DNA from: Rhabditoides inermis
Taxonomy: Eukaryota; Nematoda; Chromadorea; Rhabditida; Rhabditidae
NCBI GenBank assembly: GCA_963966185.1
Contig: CAWZYM010000070.1
Location: 1 to 64,000, forward strand
DNA: 64,000 nucleotides
Direction: 5' to 3'
Both the position numbers and the translations under genes were made by a program. Below are positions 12,133-24,346 of this stretch, in pieces; positions within the stretch are counted from its first letter, which is position 1, and every line of letters begins with the position of its first letter. The notes under the pieces are model-generated. The model had not been told where the DNA came from. It searched no databases and worked only from the letters and a program-made list of their open reading frames with translations.

Positions 12133-13171
12133 GGAGAAGGGGGAAGACACCATTTAACTTTGCCAAACACTAACACACAGTTCAGTCGCGCTGCACTCAA
12201 CTGATTGCCTCAAATCTTGCGCAGACGACAAACTATTCTACGAGTTTCTGATAAGGCAAAGACTGTAATACGTAGCGGTGGAATGAACAGAGCAAGCCAA
12301 ATGTGATGAGATCAGAAACGAGATTGCTGCGCGCAGAGAAAATGAGCAAATGGTGTAGGAACAAGGGGAGAGGGAGAAGCGACAGGGGAAGGAGGAGCAG
12401 TAGTAAGTAGTAGGAGCATGTGGGGTAGAGGGAGGAAAAGAGAAGTATAAGCTCACCGGATGGACGGGCATCGCCCATCATGCGACTGGCCAAAGCACGC
12501 GACAGAATCGATCAGCTGATTGATCTATCGAGGCGAGAGCAGAACGAGACAGACGGAGAGAAAGGCGAGAGAGTGGGTGGACGAGGAGGGGCAGGCAGAC
12601 AGACGACAAGGGATCGCACAAGTTGAGAGAGCGCAGGCGACTGTATGGAACCTGTTCCCTGCACTACTCCACTGACTCACAAATGACCGTAGCGAAAATT
12701 AAAAAAAAATTACACCACTTCCTTCACATCGTCTCAAATATCACCAACGCAATGTTGTCATCATATTATATTTAATCACCCACCGTGATGGATTTGGACG
12801 GAGATGCGGGGCTCGGCCGGGCCGGAAGTGACGTCATGGGCGATTTGTGGCAGCAGCCGACTGCAATGTACTCGTCGCATCCACGAATCAGATGGAGGTC
12901 CATATCGCGGTAGGGACACGCAGAATATAGATGGGACCGGAATCAGCGGGGAACAGGGGAAGAAGGGGAGGGGTTTCGACACTGCCGTTCGGTCTCTCTC
13001 TCTCTCTCTCTCCCTCTCCAGTCTCTCTCTCTCTCTAGCCCCTCCTCTTCCGAGTATCAATTGTTCAATTGTGTGCATCATTGTTGGCGCAGTCTTTCAT
13101 GCGGAGAACTCTTTCCGGGAAGAGTCGGAGGGCTTACTGCTGATCCAGAAGGCGAGAACAAGAGAGGGGGA

Positions 13172-13205
<34 letters not shown>

Positions 13206-13369
13206 GGGGAACTCTGTCTGGAGGAACAATTCTGTGTTTCGCCAACGAGGCCCGAAATGGCCTCATTTCCACGTTTCTCATCTCCTTGCTTCTGCATTTT
13301 TGTACGGGAAGCGAAAAGACAATGAAGAGAGGGACGGGCTAATAGGCTCCTGTCTCTCTCATTCACTCA

Positions 13370-13428
<59 letters not shown>

Positions 13429-14092
13429 CACCCCAGAGGGATATCATATAGCTGGATAAACAAACGCATCATCCACTTGACTCGCTGCGCAAATTTGCGC
13501 GAATCTCCCGATCACAACTCAGTTTGTTGATAGGCGAGATGAGCCCAGGGGGAGTGGGGAGAGGGGGGGGGGAGCAGAGGAGGAGGAGAGAAGGGGAGCA
13601 GAGGAGGAGGAGAGAGGGGAGCAGAGGAGGAGGAGAGAGGGGGGAAGCACCCTCTTTCGCGCGCCATTCACTCGGTAAACATTCATGGAGTATCGTGGGA
13701 ATTGGACCCCCAATTCTCCCATTTGCACATTTCTTCCATCCTCCAAAAACGTCACTTTTGAACGACGAAAAGGCGATTTGCAGAATTTTTGAATGAAGCG
13801 CAGTATCATTTGGGATTGGAAAATAGGAAGCGTCCTGAACAAGGATGAAGAAAGGAGAGAGAGAGAGTGAGAGAGAGGGGGGAGAGAGGAGAGCGAGAGA
13901 GAGAGAGAGAGAAGCCGCGGTATCTTTTATCTCCAGACACCATTCAGAGCACTGCGTTTGCAGGAGCATCGTAAAATGATAAAAATGGAGGGAAACAACA
14001 AATTTGTGATAAGCGATAGATACTCAAAGCAATTAGTCGTGATCATCCCTTAAAAATACACAGGGAGTGTTTTTTTTGAGTGCGAGAGAGAA

Positions 14093-14165
<73 letters not shown>

Positions 14166-14500
14166 CACAGTTGGTAAAGAGAACGAACAGAGAGTGACGA
14201 TGTGAATTGAATTTGACCAGGGAGAGAGGAAACAGGGGCAAAACAAAAGAATAAAAGAGAATCGGACTGACGTACCCTTATACTTGTGTAGACTATCTGG
14301 ACATAAGAAGATGAGAGTGAAGTAGAAGTGGGAAGGAAGAGCAGTATGAAACTGGATCAAAAAGATAAAACCGATCGTTAAAAATGCATTTTGATAAGTA
14401 ATGAAGCTACAGTCGCAGATCCAAAAAGAACATTCTCGTAAAAAATATATGGGTTCAATGTGTAGTATTGGGGGAACAGTGAAAGCAAGGTGCAAGGCCA
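11325..14500. other. Region with simple repeats and no supported gene
   Basis: This may contain the promoter and 5' exon of the RILP-like gene, but I cannot place them. It holds CT arrays at 11510-11615 (with an internal (CTCTAT)n stretch), 12990-13035 and 13373-13427, and GA arrays at 12062-12132, 13168-13202, 13856-13915 and 14083-14163. The GGAGCAGAGGAGGAGGA words at 13560-13640 form a short tandem repeat. Open frames here are short, overlap the arrays and resemble no family. Confidence 0.55.
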
Positions 14501-15323
14501 TACAGTGGCAGTCAAAAGATATCACACTTTGGTTTTTGCTCTCTAAAACTATTCAAATGAAAGATAGAGCTCCCATCTTTCGCACACCGTTTTCTGGACT
14601 CCATTCGGACCTGATAGCATGCTCCACATTTACCTCCCTCTATTCTCCCGGTTACAGTAGGCGGATTACTGTATTTACAAAATCATCATTTTCTCGTTTT
14701 CACTTTTGAAAAATTCCTGTGATCAAACCACACTTCCAGAAAAGTTCCATTCACCGTTTTCGAGTAGAACCATTCATTGGGCATCCAAAAACACCTTGAT
14801 TTCATATTACATGATTAATTACTTGAACTTAAATGAGCAATAAAGAAACAACATCAAATAATTGCAAATCTCTAATTTTAACAAAGCCTAACTATACTAT
14901 AAAATGATATAATGACCTGAAACTCTCTTAGTACTTCGTAGGGTGCCCCTTGTTCTCGATCACAGCCTGGCAGCGGCGGGGCATCGAATCTATCAGCCAT
15001 GTAATATGAAATCGGGTCAAGAATGCAGGTGTTTTTGGATGCCCAATGAATGGTTCTACTCGAAAACGGTGAGTAGAACTTTTTTGGAAGTGTGGTTTGG
15101 TCACAGGAATTTTTCAAAGTTGAAAACGAGAAAATGATGATTTTGTAAATACAGTAATCCGCCTACTGTAACCGGGAGAATAGAGGGAAGTCAATATGGA
15201 GCATGCTATCAGGTCCGAATGGAGTCCAGAAAACGGTGTGCGAAAGATGGGAGCTCTATCTTTCATTTGAATAGTTTTAGAGAGCAAAAACCAAAGTGTG
15301 ATACCTTTTTGACTGCCACTGTA
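14501..15323. mobile_element. Tc1/mariner-type element with long terminal inverted repeats
   Basis: The sequence starts CAGTGGCAGTCAAAA at 14503 and ends with its reverse complement at 15321. A TA dinucleotide flanks it at 14501-14502 and 15322-15323, the target duplication typical of this superfamily. The two arms match over about 300 bases each. The central 220 bases hold the end of a transposase on the minus strand (next entry). With no complete transposase the element is non-autonomous, an internally deleted or folded-back derivative. Confidence 0.85.
14928..15023 (-). pseudogene. C-terminal remnant of a Tc1-family transposase
   Basis: Read on the minus strand the centre of the palindromic element encodes WLIDSMPRRCQAVIENKG followed by HPTKY and a stop at 14928-14930. 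This matches the well-known C-terminus of Tc1-family transposases (SMPRRCxAVI...G..TKY). The DDE catalytic core and DNA-binding domain are missing. It explains where the element came from and shows that one inverted arm lies beyond the former transposase stop. Confidence 0.85.
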
Positions 15324-17658
15324 GAAAGAGGGCATCGTGGTTTTGCAGAATGAGAAAACGAGGAGAATCAAACGTTATAAAAAGGAATGGAAAAAGAAAG
15401 TGGATGAGCGGAAAATATCGAGCAGGCCAGATGTGGAAAGCAGCAACTAACGCGGATTGACTAGAATAACATGGAAAATGCGACACGAAATATTAAAAAA
15501 ACACTCAAAACCGGATGGAGAGCCAGCGCCTCTGGAGCCTTCCATGTGTCTGGTATGGTTTCTAGGCGATTACCAGGGAGGGAAACAGGGAGGGGAGGGG
15601 AGAGTCCATTCCACTTCCACTCCATGAATAAGCACATCGATTTCCAAAGAACGGGTCGCACAAAACGAACACATATAATTCTCTCGAGAGAGGCGGGAGA
15701 AAGGAGAGAGGCGGGAGAAGTGTTGTGGGGCGGATATGGGAGCAGAGCACTCGCCCCACAAAACAATATGGGAAATAGGGGATAAACAAGTGCGTAATAA
15801 TAGTACAGCTGTACAACATGCTATGCATACGACGGCACTCTCTCTTCATTTATGGCGTTTCAGGAGGCGAATCTCAAACCGCATTTGCGAGGCAGGCGGA
15901 GAGAGGAGAGAAAAGTCGATTTTAGAAAGCGCACAATATACGAGAATCGAGAGCGGCATGGCTATACTTCATGAGACAGAAGTGCAGGGGTACATGATCA
16001 TGAATCTCAGTCGTCCTCTACGACAAGGGAAGAGTGCGGTTGGATCAATAGCTGGCAGGGGCAAAATGACGGGAGCAGGAGGAGAGAGAGGGGGAGCAGA
16101 GAGCAGGCGGGTGGAGGAGGGAGCAGAGAAAGCGAGGATGGTGAGAACAGAGGGAGAGACATAAATGAAATAAGACATGTGTCATAAGCTGGCTGGGCAG
16201 TCTGAGGGAAAGGAAGCTGGCTGTGAGGCGAGTCAGTATATTGGAATGGACTGAAAGCACACAGTGACATGGCAACAAAACAACACTCACTCGTCGCATA
16301 CCATGTTAGAGAGAGGGGGAGGGAGAGGGAGGGAGATGGAGGGATGGAGGGAAAAAAGCGAAAGGTTAGGGAAAAGGACGGCTGCAGATGGGTGCCTCGA
16401 GAGGCAAAGGAAAGCCCTTTCTGCTAATTAGCGAGTAATGCGAACGCAGAAAGACGATACTAATGCACCACACAAGCAAGAACGACCCCCCCCTTCTCTC
16501 ATATCACATCATGCATAAGCTAACTGTGCACGGACGGAGGAGACACCACAGTCCACACGAGACTCGCCCCCGCTCTCACTATAGCCCAAAACCCCTGAGG
16601 CAAGTGAGAAAACACACCCTATTCCTCGTCGCAATCAATCAACACACACAGGCGGGAAACCAATCAGCGAGGTTGCTATAACGATACGGATTCCAATCTA
16701 CACTTTTACGAATAGAAAAAAAAGGGAACATGATCAGCTGATCGCGACGGAAATATAGGCGAAAAAACACAAGCGATCAGCATGTCTCTCACACGTATCG
16801 ATCGATTGCGCAAGCAGTCAGTGAGAGGAGAGAGCGCAGACAGTGAGTGAGGCGAGAAGAGAGAGACGAGGGGATCATGGGTACGGCGGAATCACGAGTG
16901 ATAAGATCTCTACTTTCGATAATATCGAAAGTAGATATTTTTTGTATGATATTTGTATATCATATACGAAGTGCGAATACCGATAGATGCGGAATGCTTG
17001 AGTAATGTTACGTATCGAATAAACACGAAAGGATTAGCTGCGGATCGAATGTACACGCTTGATATAGAAGGATGGAATATTTACTGCGGCATGAGATGTG
17101 AGTAAATCTGTTGACGCATTACTGTACAAATCACAGACTGTAAATATACGTATAACAGAAAAAGGAGAATTTTATTCCAAAACAAAATGTACAAATATGC
17201 GGAGCAATATTAACCTGACCATATCAATTGAGAAACAACGACAGTGGATGAGGTGCTTGGCAGGAAAAGAGAAAGAGATGGAGTTGGTATGTGTTGCGAG
17301 TGTTGAGTAGAGGTGAGTGCACTTGGCGCCGGGCCGGATCAGCTGAGCAATGCGGGTGGAAGGGGGGGGGGGGAGACAGTGCGGCCTGGCCAGGCCATCC
17401 GGAACACGAGGCCGGGCAGCACTGCACCCACTCAGCCCCATCCACACTCGGCCTTGCAATCCAAGCTCACCAACCTCCCCGGCCACAGTCTTCCCATCGA
17501 CCCTGGCTCGCTTGCCTGCAAATGAGGGGATGAGTGAGATTAGCATAACAACATCTTACCTGTGTTCACTCTCCTCTCACGCAGAGGAAGTCGAGGGTAC
17601 CGCAGACAGGGCAGGTCCGCTCGACGACTGCTGAAGTCCGTCTATTGCCCACAGCTTC
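15324..17658. other. Region without supported gene
   Basis: No coding stretch here shows family resemblance or a convincing exon chain. There are GGGAGG-rich runs near 15585-15600 and 16316-16345. A perfect 11-bp stem around AAT lies at 16910-16934 (CTACTTTCGAT/ATCGAAAGTAG). A TGATCAGCTGATC palindrome occurs near 16730. The part next to 17659 probably contains the 3' UTR of the zinc-finger gene. Confidence 0.5.
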
Positions 17659-19250
17659 TCAGTGGTCGCCCACCTCCGCTTGTCTTTTCGTCTCCACAAT
17701 CGTCCGCATCAAGGCGTACAGTTGGTCCATGTGCTGTTCGACTCCCTCGAAGTCGCGAGAGTTGATCTGGAAAATCGAAGAGAATAATCCGAGTCCTGAA
17801 AAGTCTGATGTTTCATATTCCTGGCTGTCTAGAACACGAGGAGTGATAAGGCTCAGGGATGATAAGGCTCACGATAAACATGACTTGCTCTCCGAGCTGC
17901 GCGAGTTGTTTGTTGCGGCTGAATTGGCGGAGTGCCACGCGTCGGAGGGCGAGCTTCGGAGGGCTGGGCGAGCCGAACGGAGGTGGCTGGGAAGGCGAGT
18001 CGTGGACGGAGATGGTGTGGGGGGAGAGGGCGCGGCAAGAATGCGCGGGCACAGGCGAGTCGGGCACGGGAGAGCCTTCCGCACACATCGCAGCCTCCTC
18101 ATCTCCCTCCTCGGGCATGCAAGACTCCTGAGAGTCGGGCTTCTCCCGGAGACGGGCCAGATGCACGCGGTGCTTGTATCTACACGCATAGTACAGGGAG
18201 TGGGAGGGGTGAGAGAAACGCACCTTCGAATCTCTGCGAGAGTGACGAGTTCCATTCTGCGGGTGTGATGGTCATCGCACTGCTTGATCACCTCCTGTCG
18301 AGCGTACTCTCAAACAAAAACCGTATTTCGCACAGTATGTCGACAGACCGAGGATCTTGTTGAGTATCTGCTCGTTGTCTAGCCGCTCTTCGTATCCCTG
18401 CTCTATGATTCGACGCGCGACCGATGGCAGCTTCAGCTCTCGTTCGTTCAAGGAGTGCAGGTGAGTACAACAATAGCGAACACAACACCTACAACTAGGC
18501 TAATTAGCATACAAAACAAAGTACAACTTCCCAATATGATTTAGAATTTAGACATTGAACTTACTTGTTTGTAGCGTGGAAGGTTGTAGCAGCAATGAAC
18601 GCAGTGCAGCACGAGTTCGTTTTGATGGTGAGGCGCGCAGCGCGGCCACTCTGCGAATTAGACATCACGCACAAATTCGAACGATCACACTCGACACACC
18701 TTTCCATCGTTCGACTTGACGTACTTTCCAGCTTTCGAACAACGATAATAGGCTATGGAGTAGCTGCCGTCCTTGCTGGAGTAGGTCCGTCTGAGCGCAA
18801 AGTTCGATCCCAGTCCGGACAGCTTCTCGATGAAGTCCTAAACTAGTGTTGGTTGTTCGTAGTGTGTGCAGTGCTCGCCTTGAGGTCGGCAGCGTCGATG
18901 TCCTGCTGGTCAGTTTCGAGTGAGTACTCGTGTCGCAGCAGGTGTTCGACCAGCAGGGTCTGCGAGGCGACCTCAGCTGCGCACTCCGGCACCGGGCAAG
19001 AGAGAGCTCGCTTCCCAGAGTCTGCGAACAGTCTCTCGTCCCTTCTCACTTACTACTCAACTCACCTTGTGGTCGATTGCGTTGCTCTGCCGGCCGGTCG
19101 TAGTAGGTGTTGCCTTCACCGCATCGTATTTTCTTGTGATTGTAGTATGCTGTCTTCCCCAGCTCATGCCGACAGCCGGGACTGATGAAATGCATTTATG
19201 AAATAAAGGTGCGCTCACTGTCTACTCACGTTTCGTTTCTTGGAAGGCAT
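17659..19250 (-). CDS. Mutator-type (MULE) DNA-binding half: zinc-finger protein without transposase core
   Basis: Exon 1 starts MPSKKRN (ATG at 19248-19250). A second exon near 19062-19160 reads AYYNHKKIRCGEGNTYYDR. Exon 3 (about 18890-19050) holds a C2H2 finger, CPVPECAAEVAS...HLLRHE. Next comes DFIEKLSGLGSNFALRR and YRCSKAGKYVKS (about 18700-18840), then TIKTNSCCTAFIAATTFHA (about 18570-18650). This Y-C-S-G-K ... C-A layout is the DNA-binding part seen in front of MULE transposase cores. Exons near 18395-18460 (RRIIEQGYEERLDNEQILNK) and 18230-18310 (YARQEVIKQCDDHHTRRMEL) continue that pattern. A proline/serine-rich tail follows and ends EVGDH at 17659-17661. No DDE core follows. It may be a domesticated gene or a truncated element. 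The junction after exon 3 appears to be a GC-AG intron. Confidence 0.6.
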
Positions 19251-19543
19251 GACTAAGTACGGCCGATCACTATTCAATGATCATTAATGACAACTGAAAC
19301 ATATACTTGAAAGCATCGAAATAATCCTTATGAGCAAAATAAAACGCAAAAACAAAAACAAATTACAGACTGAACAAAATGCACAAAAAATATCTTAGTG
19401 TTTAGTAGTGATTGCACAATTTACGCAAGTTTTCACGCTCTGGTAGTTTCGGCTCAAATTTTCGAATTTTATTCGCGCGTTGTATTACTAATGTTATTTA
19501 TGAATAATTTTGTGTGTTTCTAATTGATTATATATTTCAGAAC
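19251..19543. promoter_or_regulatory. Divergent intergenic region, including a trans-splice-like acceptor before DDX55
   Basis: This AT-rich stretch of 293 bp separates a minus-strand start (19250) from a plus-strand start (19544). TATATTTCAG at 19531-19540 is followed by AAC and the ATG. With no coding exon upstream, this looks like a spliced-leader acceptor, although an ordinary 5' UTR intron is equally possible from sequence alone. Confidence 0.5.
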
Positions 19544-22500
19544 ATGGGCATAAAGGAGGAGTCGGCTCCGAAAGGCGTGAACGAAGATGACTTGCAGAAA
19601 CAGCTGAGAAAGTTGCTGAACAAAGATGTACTCGAAGTTTTCGACCGCACATTCAAGTCTTTCTCTGCCATTCAGGTATGTTTTAAAAATGTTTTCAAAT
19701 TTGAATAATACTAAGTTGATACTTGTAATCTGCGAAGCGAACTACGATTTTTATATTTACAAAATACAATCATTAATCATGCTGGTTGTGGTTGCGTGGA
19801 GACATTTGTGAACTCCATACAGTTCTGATATTTGCAACTTTACTGTTTTTATATCATCTGTTTATTCCTATTCGAAACGTATTTACATTTGTTTGCTCCA
19901 GCAAAGTGAGGCTCGAGTGTCTGCTGCACTCTCTCACCCAAGCCGGCAGATATCGATTAGCAATAGCTTCTCTTCGTTGACGCTATTCCCCCGTTCTCAC
20001 TGCGAACGGCTCCGCGCATTCACTATACTTGCATTGATATATTTGTTCATTGTTCTGTATCCGGCATGTCATTGAATATGAATAAGAAGCCTGATCGCGA
20101 GTGGGGCGAGTACTACTACCAAGGACGGAAGTCTGCCGGCAAGAAGTCGTGGATGGTTGAGGTTTTACATCTCGCCAACCAAAACATTCCCACCTTCAAC
20201 GAGGTCTTTGACGAGGTGATTATTTTATTGAAACTTTTGTTTACGATTTAAATTGTGCAGGAGACGTTCTACATGTTCGCGTTTGGCGTCGTCGTCGTTT
20301 CTGTTCTGGTCGTTTTCTTCCTGTCACAGTGTGTGGGCGTGCGGATCCGGGAGTATCCGCTAAACGTCGACCGTGACTGGGGTCGGCCGCAGTTTGCAAA
20401 CGCCTTCACTTTTCCGTGGCAAGACAGGCCTAGGCGTAGAACGACAGAACATGAACATAATGATTGATTGGTTCATCTTTGTCCAGTTATTTTTCAAACA
20501 TCAGGTACTTGTATTATTCACTCACATAATATGTGTTTGCATATTTTGTTGTTTCGATAAATATTTCTATGTGGTTGTTTTTTTTTAAATTTTTAATTTA
20601 TTGCATCAACACTATTACAAAAAAATCAATCCATGTTGCACAGTTGCCCAGAAGACATCGCTCATCCCGTTAGACCATCATCTCGTTAGAAGACAGAAAA
20701 TATATACACTAATGTTGTTAAGACGCGTGCTGGCATCAAGATGCTGGAGCACAACGACGTGGTTGCGGAGGCGCCGACGGGATCCGGAAAGACACTCGCA
20801 TTCCTCCTCCCCGCACTCACCATCATGAAGAAGAGGGAGGGCACGGTGAATACGTTTTCCAGATCATTTTTTAAGCTCATAGATGTTTGGATGATTGGAT
20901 AACATTTTACATTTAAAACTCTTTCAGTTCGGCAAGGACGAGATCGGTATGCTGGTGCTGTCCCCGTCGCGCGAGCTGGCCACGCAGATTGCCACTGTGG
21001 CCGCTCCATACTGCGAGAAGTTGGGATGGACTGTCGTCACCACCACCGGAGGAAAGCGCAAGCCCGAGCAGGACATGAAGAAGATTGCTGTAAGTAAAGG
21101 GTTTTGCATGTGTGTTTGGGTCAGAGATTTATCCGGAATCTGTCTAGACTAGTATGACATCTCAATCACAACAATATAGAGATATTGGCACACGTCACAC
21201 GTTAAAAAAAACTATTTTAGGATGATGGTTGCAACGTTCTGATTGCGACTCCCGGCCGCCTGGAGCAGCTGATCGGCAAGGATCATGACTCGAAGCTGAA
21301 GAGAATGCTGAAGAAGGTGGAAGTGCTGATCGTTGATGAGGCCGATAGGTTCACGGAGGCGGCCTTCTCTGACAGGTGTGTACATTGTACTTTGTTCAAT
21401 GTGACATTGTGTGTTGCAGCATGCGCGATATTCTGGCGTGCATTCCAAAGCTGCGCCGTACGGGTCTCTTCTCTGCCACGCAGGCCAAGGAGCGCGACGA
21501 TCTCATCTCGTTCGGTCTGCGCAACGCCGTCACCGTCCGTCTCAAGGAGGCCAAGCACGTCATCTCTCCCGTCGCACTCAACAATTTCTACACGGTACGA
21601 TGTTTATTGTGTACAATCTTTCATTTTGATTACATTCTCATTTTACTTTGATGATCCAATGCAGCACCGATCTTGTAATTTGGCTGTGTCGTTTCAGGTT
21701 GTGCCGGCTGATCAGAAGCTGATGGCTGTGATTGAGTTTGTGCGCCAGCACGTCGACAAGAAGATTCTGGTGTTCTTCTCCTCGTGCCACTGCGTATCCT
21801 ACTTCCACAGGGTACTCAAGGTGGGTGACAGTGAAAGGGTAGTGATGCTGTTGATTATGCATTGGTTGTTTACAGAGGGTTCTGACCAAGAGGACACTGA
21901 TTGCTGTGCATGGGAAGAACAAGAATGGAAGGAGCGGGCAGGTGAGTGCGAGAGGGAGAGGGATTGAAAGACACTGATCATCCTTGTCATATTGATTTCA
22001 GATCGAGCAGTTCCGCAAGAGCAAGAATGCTGTGATGATCTCGACGGATGTGATGTCGCGTGGAATCGACATCGAGGACATCGACTGGGTGCTTCAGTTC
22101 GACGTGCCCAAGCAGACCAGGTTCATAGTCACATAGTCTATCTCTCCCTCCCTCTCACCCTCTCACCCTCTAGCTGGTTCGTGCACCGCGCCGGCCGCAC
22201 TGGCCGCTGTGGCCGCGATGGAAACGCGCTGCTGATCATGACTCCCGAGGAGGATGCGTACGTGCAGTTCGTGAGCAAGTACGAGAAGGTGGAGATGAAG
22301 CCCATGTCGCTCAAGACGTGCACCGCACTCAAGGCTGAGCAGCTCAGGGAGAAGATCGTCAAGATGGCCACCGAGGACCGGTGAGTCGCGAGTTTCGACA
22401 TCATTGCTAATTGCCATGTTGCAGTGAGATCCTCGAGGGAGGCACTCGCGCCTTCGTGTCTTTTATCGAGGCGTACGCGAAGCACGACTGCAACGTCGTC

Positions 22501-23129
22501 TGCGACCTCAAGAGTCAGTCGAGTCGGGAGGGGAACGGGAAGGGGGGGCAGATCAAAATGGGTTATTACAGAATTGGATATCGTTGGCCACGCGCACGCG
22601 TACGCTCTGCTGCGTCTTCCGAAGATGCGTGAGATGAAGGACCACGCAGGCATCGAGAACTTCAAGCGGACCGATGTCGACACCTCCACCATCAAGTTCG
22701 ACTCGAAGGCCAAGGAGGAGAAGAGGATGGAGAGGCAGAAGAAGAGACACGAGGAGTGGGAGAAGAAGGTGGGTGGAAGGGGAAATGAGGAGCATGACAG
22801 ATCATCGTAGATTATGTTATTGTGTCAGGTCTTTTTATGAATGCTAATGATATGTTTCAGAAAGAGGATCGTGCGAAGGAAGCTCTCGAGAAGGAGAAGA
22901 AGGCGGCTAAGGCAGCTGCGAGGAGGGAGGGAGAGCCTGTGAACAAGAAGAACAAGAAGAGGAAGGGAGGAGAGGTGAGTGAAATGAGAAAGAGAGAGAT
23001 GGGAAAGTGTGATGTTATGTTGAATGTGTTTGGGATGACGACGCTGAATTGCACGACGACGCCACCCTGATGAGGAAGATGAAGCGCGGTCGCCTCAGCA
23101 AGGACGAGCTCGCCAACTTTGACGGATAA
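19544..23129 (+). CDS. DDX55/Spb4-type DEAD-box RNA helicase (60S ribosome biogenesis)
   Basis: This ATP-dependent RNA helicase would act in the nucleolus on large-subunit pre-rRNA. Exon 1 (19544-19675) ends with the Q motif ...FKSFSAIQ. After a 1,047-bp intron, exon 2 starts at 20723 (TRAGIKMLEHNDVVAEAPTG) and gives motif I GSGKT. Motif Ia is SPSRELATQ, Ib TPGR, II VDEADR (a DEAD box), III FSAT. Motif IV is ILVFFSSC, V MISTDVMSRGIDI and VI HRAGRTGRCG. An Spb4-like C-terminal domain (SFIEAYAKHDC) and a basic tail follow, ending KRGRLSKDELANFDG. The tail and the overall length fit DDX55/Spb4 better than other DEAD proteins. About eleven introns are present. The last exon lacks a clear AG acceptor (see findings). 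The first intron contains another gene on the same strand. Confidence 0.92.
20066..20467 (+). CDS. Small single-pass membrane protein nested in the DDX55 intron
   Basis: Two exons, 20066-20215 and 20261-20467, join across a 45-bp GT-AG intron and encode 118 residues. The first half is hydrophilic (KKPDREWGEYYYQG). The second holds one membrane segment (MFAFGVVVVSVLVVFFLSQ) and a basic C-terminus with RDWGRPQFANAFTFPW. I do not recognise the family. The gene lies on the same strand, wholly within the first intron of the helicase gene. A TTTGCTCCAG acceptor near 19902 and the following exon-like stretch could be its 5' UTR. Confidence 0.6.
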
Positions 23130-23532
23130 GACAGAGGATTTTTTTTTTGAAATGTTGATTTTGCTTGTTGACTTTGTTACAGTGTTACTACGATTATTGT
23201 ATGTTGACTTCTTCTTGTTCTTTACTATTGTTACTGATTTGAATGAAGATATTTTTTGATAGTTTGGATCCGTTTTTGCGTGATTTGTTTTTGTTGTACG
23301 AAATGAGGTGTATTATTTGGCGTAATTGGGTGTCAAAGTTCGTCATTGTTACATTGGTCCAGTCTTTTGGTCGTATATGTTGTATATGTATCTCAAAGGG
23401 TATGGTGGGGCAAGGTCCTAGCATGATTCTCCAAAATTCGCTATCCGCGATCCGCTGCTAATCGATTGGACTCTCCTCGTCTCTGTTGAAACGCCGCGAT
23501 GATGTAACGCTAACGCATTGGCGTTTTTCACT
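23130..23532. other. 3' flank of the DDX55 gene
   Basis: AT-rich sequence directly after the helicase stop codon. I see no coding stretch in it. It presumably holds the 3' UTR and end of transcription. Confidence 0.5.
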
Positions 23533-24012
23533 TTAAAGTAACGTACCACTCTGAATTTCGTGTGTAAACTACGACTGTTACGTGAAAATACAATCACTTT
23601 TTATAAATAAACTATATGCTAAAATTGAACATAACATGTAGAAAACGCCTCGCGAAGGTGTGTATTTCCTAGTGAGAAATACTAGAATGTCGCGTAGAAC
23701 ATCCCCTACGCACAAAGCACATTATTTAATGGTTTGTTACATATTTCATTGTGTGTATATGCACATATGATTATCATTGATAGGCATATGAGCATACAAA
23801 TTTTTGGTTTTGGAAGTGTGCGTTGTGCATCTACGCGACATTTCAGTATTTCTCACTACGAAATACACAATTTTGCGAGGCGTTTTCTACACTTATGTTC
23901 ATTTTTAGCATATAGTTTACTTATGAAAAATGATTGTATTTTCACGTTCTTTCACGTGGTAGTCGTAGTTTACGCATGAAATTTAGAGTGTCACGTTCCT
24001 CTAAAGGAGAGG
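23533..24012. mobile_element. Inverted-repeat element (MITE-like), 0.48 kb
   Basis: The left arm (from about 23533: ...AACGTACCACTCTGAATTTC) and the right arm (ending near 24005) are imperfect reverse complements over about 200 bases each. The arms include GTAAACTACGAC, CATATAGTTTA and AAAACGCCTCGC and their complements. No coding sequence is present. The terminal ACTCTGAATTTCG word is shared with the element at 55.4 kb. Confidence 0.75.
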
Positions 24013-24346
24013 GTACGGAATAATAACACGAGGTTGACATAATCAATGTTGATATGGTGATTAAATTGAATCAAATAAAAAATTCTACTTATTAATGTAA
24101 ATGTAATATAAAATGAATTAGCATCTTGAAAACCAGGCAATCGGCGCTTTCTTCGCGGTGAGGTACAAACTTGGCACGAGTTTCCAATGGGAATTTAGAT
24201 GCAAGCTTGGTTCCGCCACGGACCTAGAGACTTTTGTAGAAATCGTTTTGCCGTGAGACATCAGCTGGTCATTTCATTTTTACATTGCGTACTCCTCTCC
24301 TTTGATACAGTGGCTGCGCGGACTATTTTATCGCGAGAGACAATGG

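Noticed and set aside
12776..13325. Possible gene at 12.8-13.3 kb (open frames of 100-170 codons)
   Set aside because: The frames run through CT/GA arrays, have no family resemblance and no consistent exon chain on either strand.
16910..16934. Perfect 11-bp hairpin as a terminator or small RNA
   Set aside because: It is short, isolated, and in a region with no gene; a random or MITE-remnant origin is as likely.
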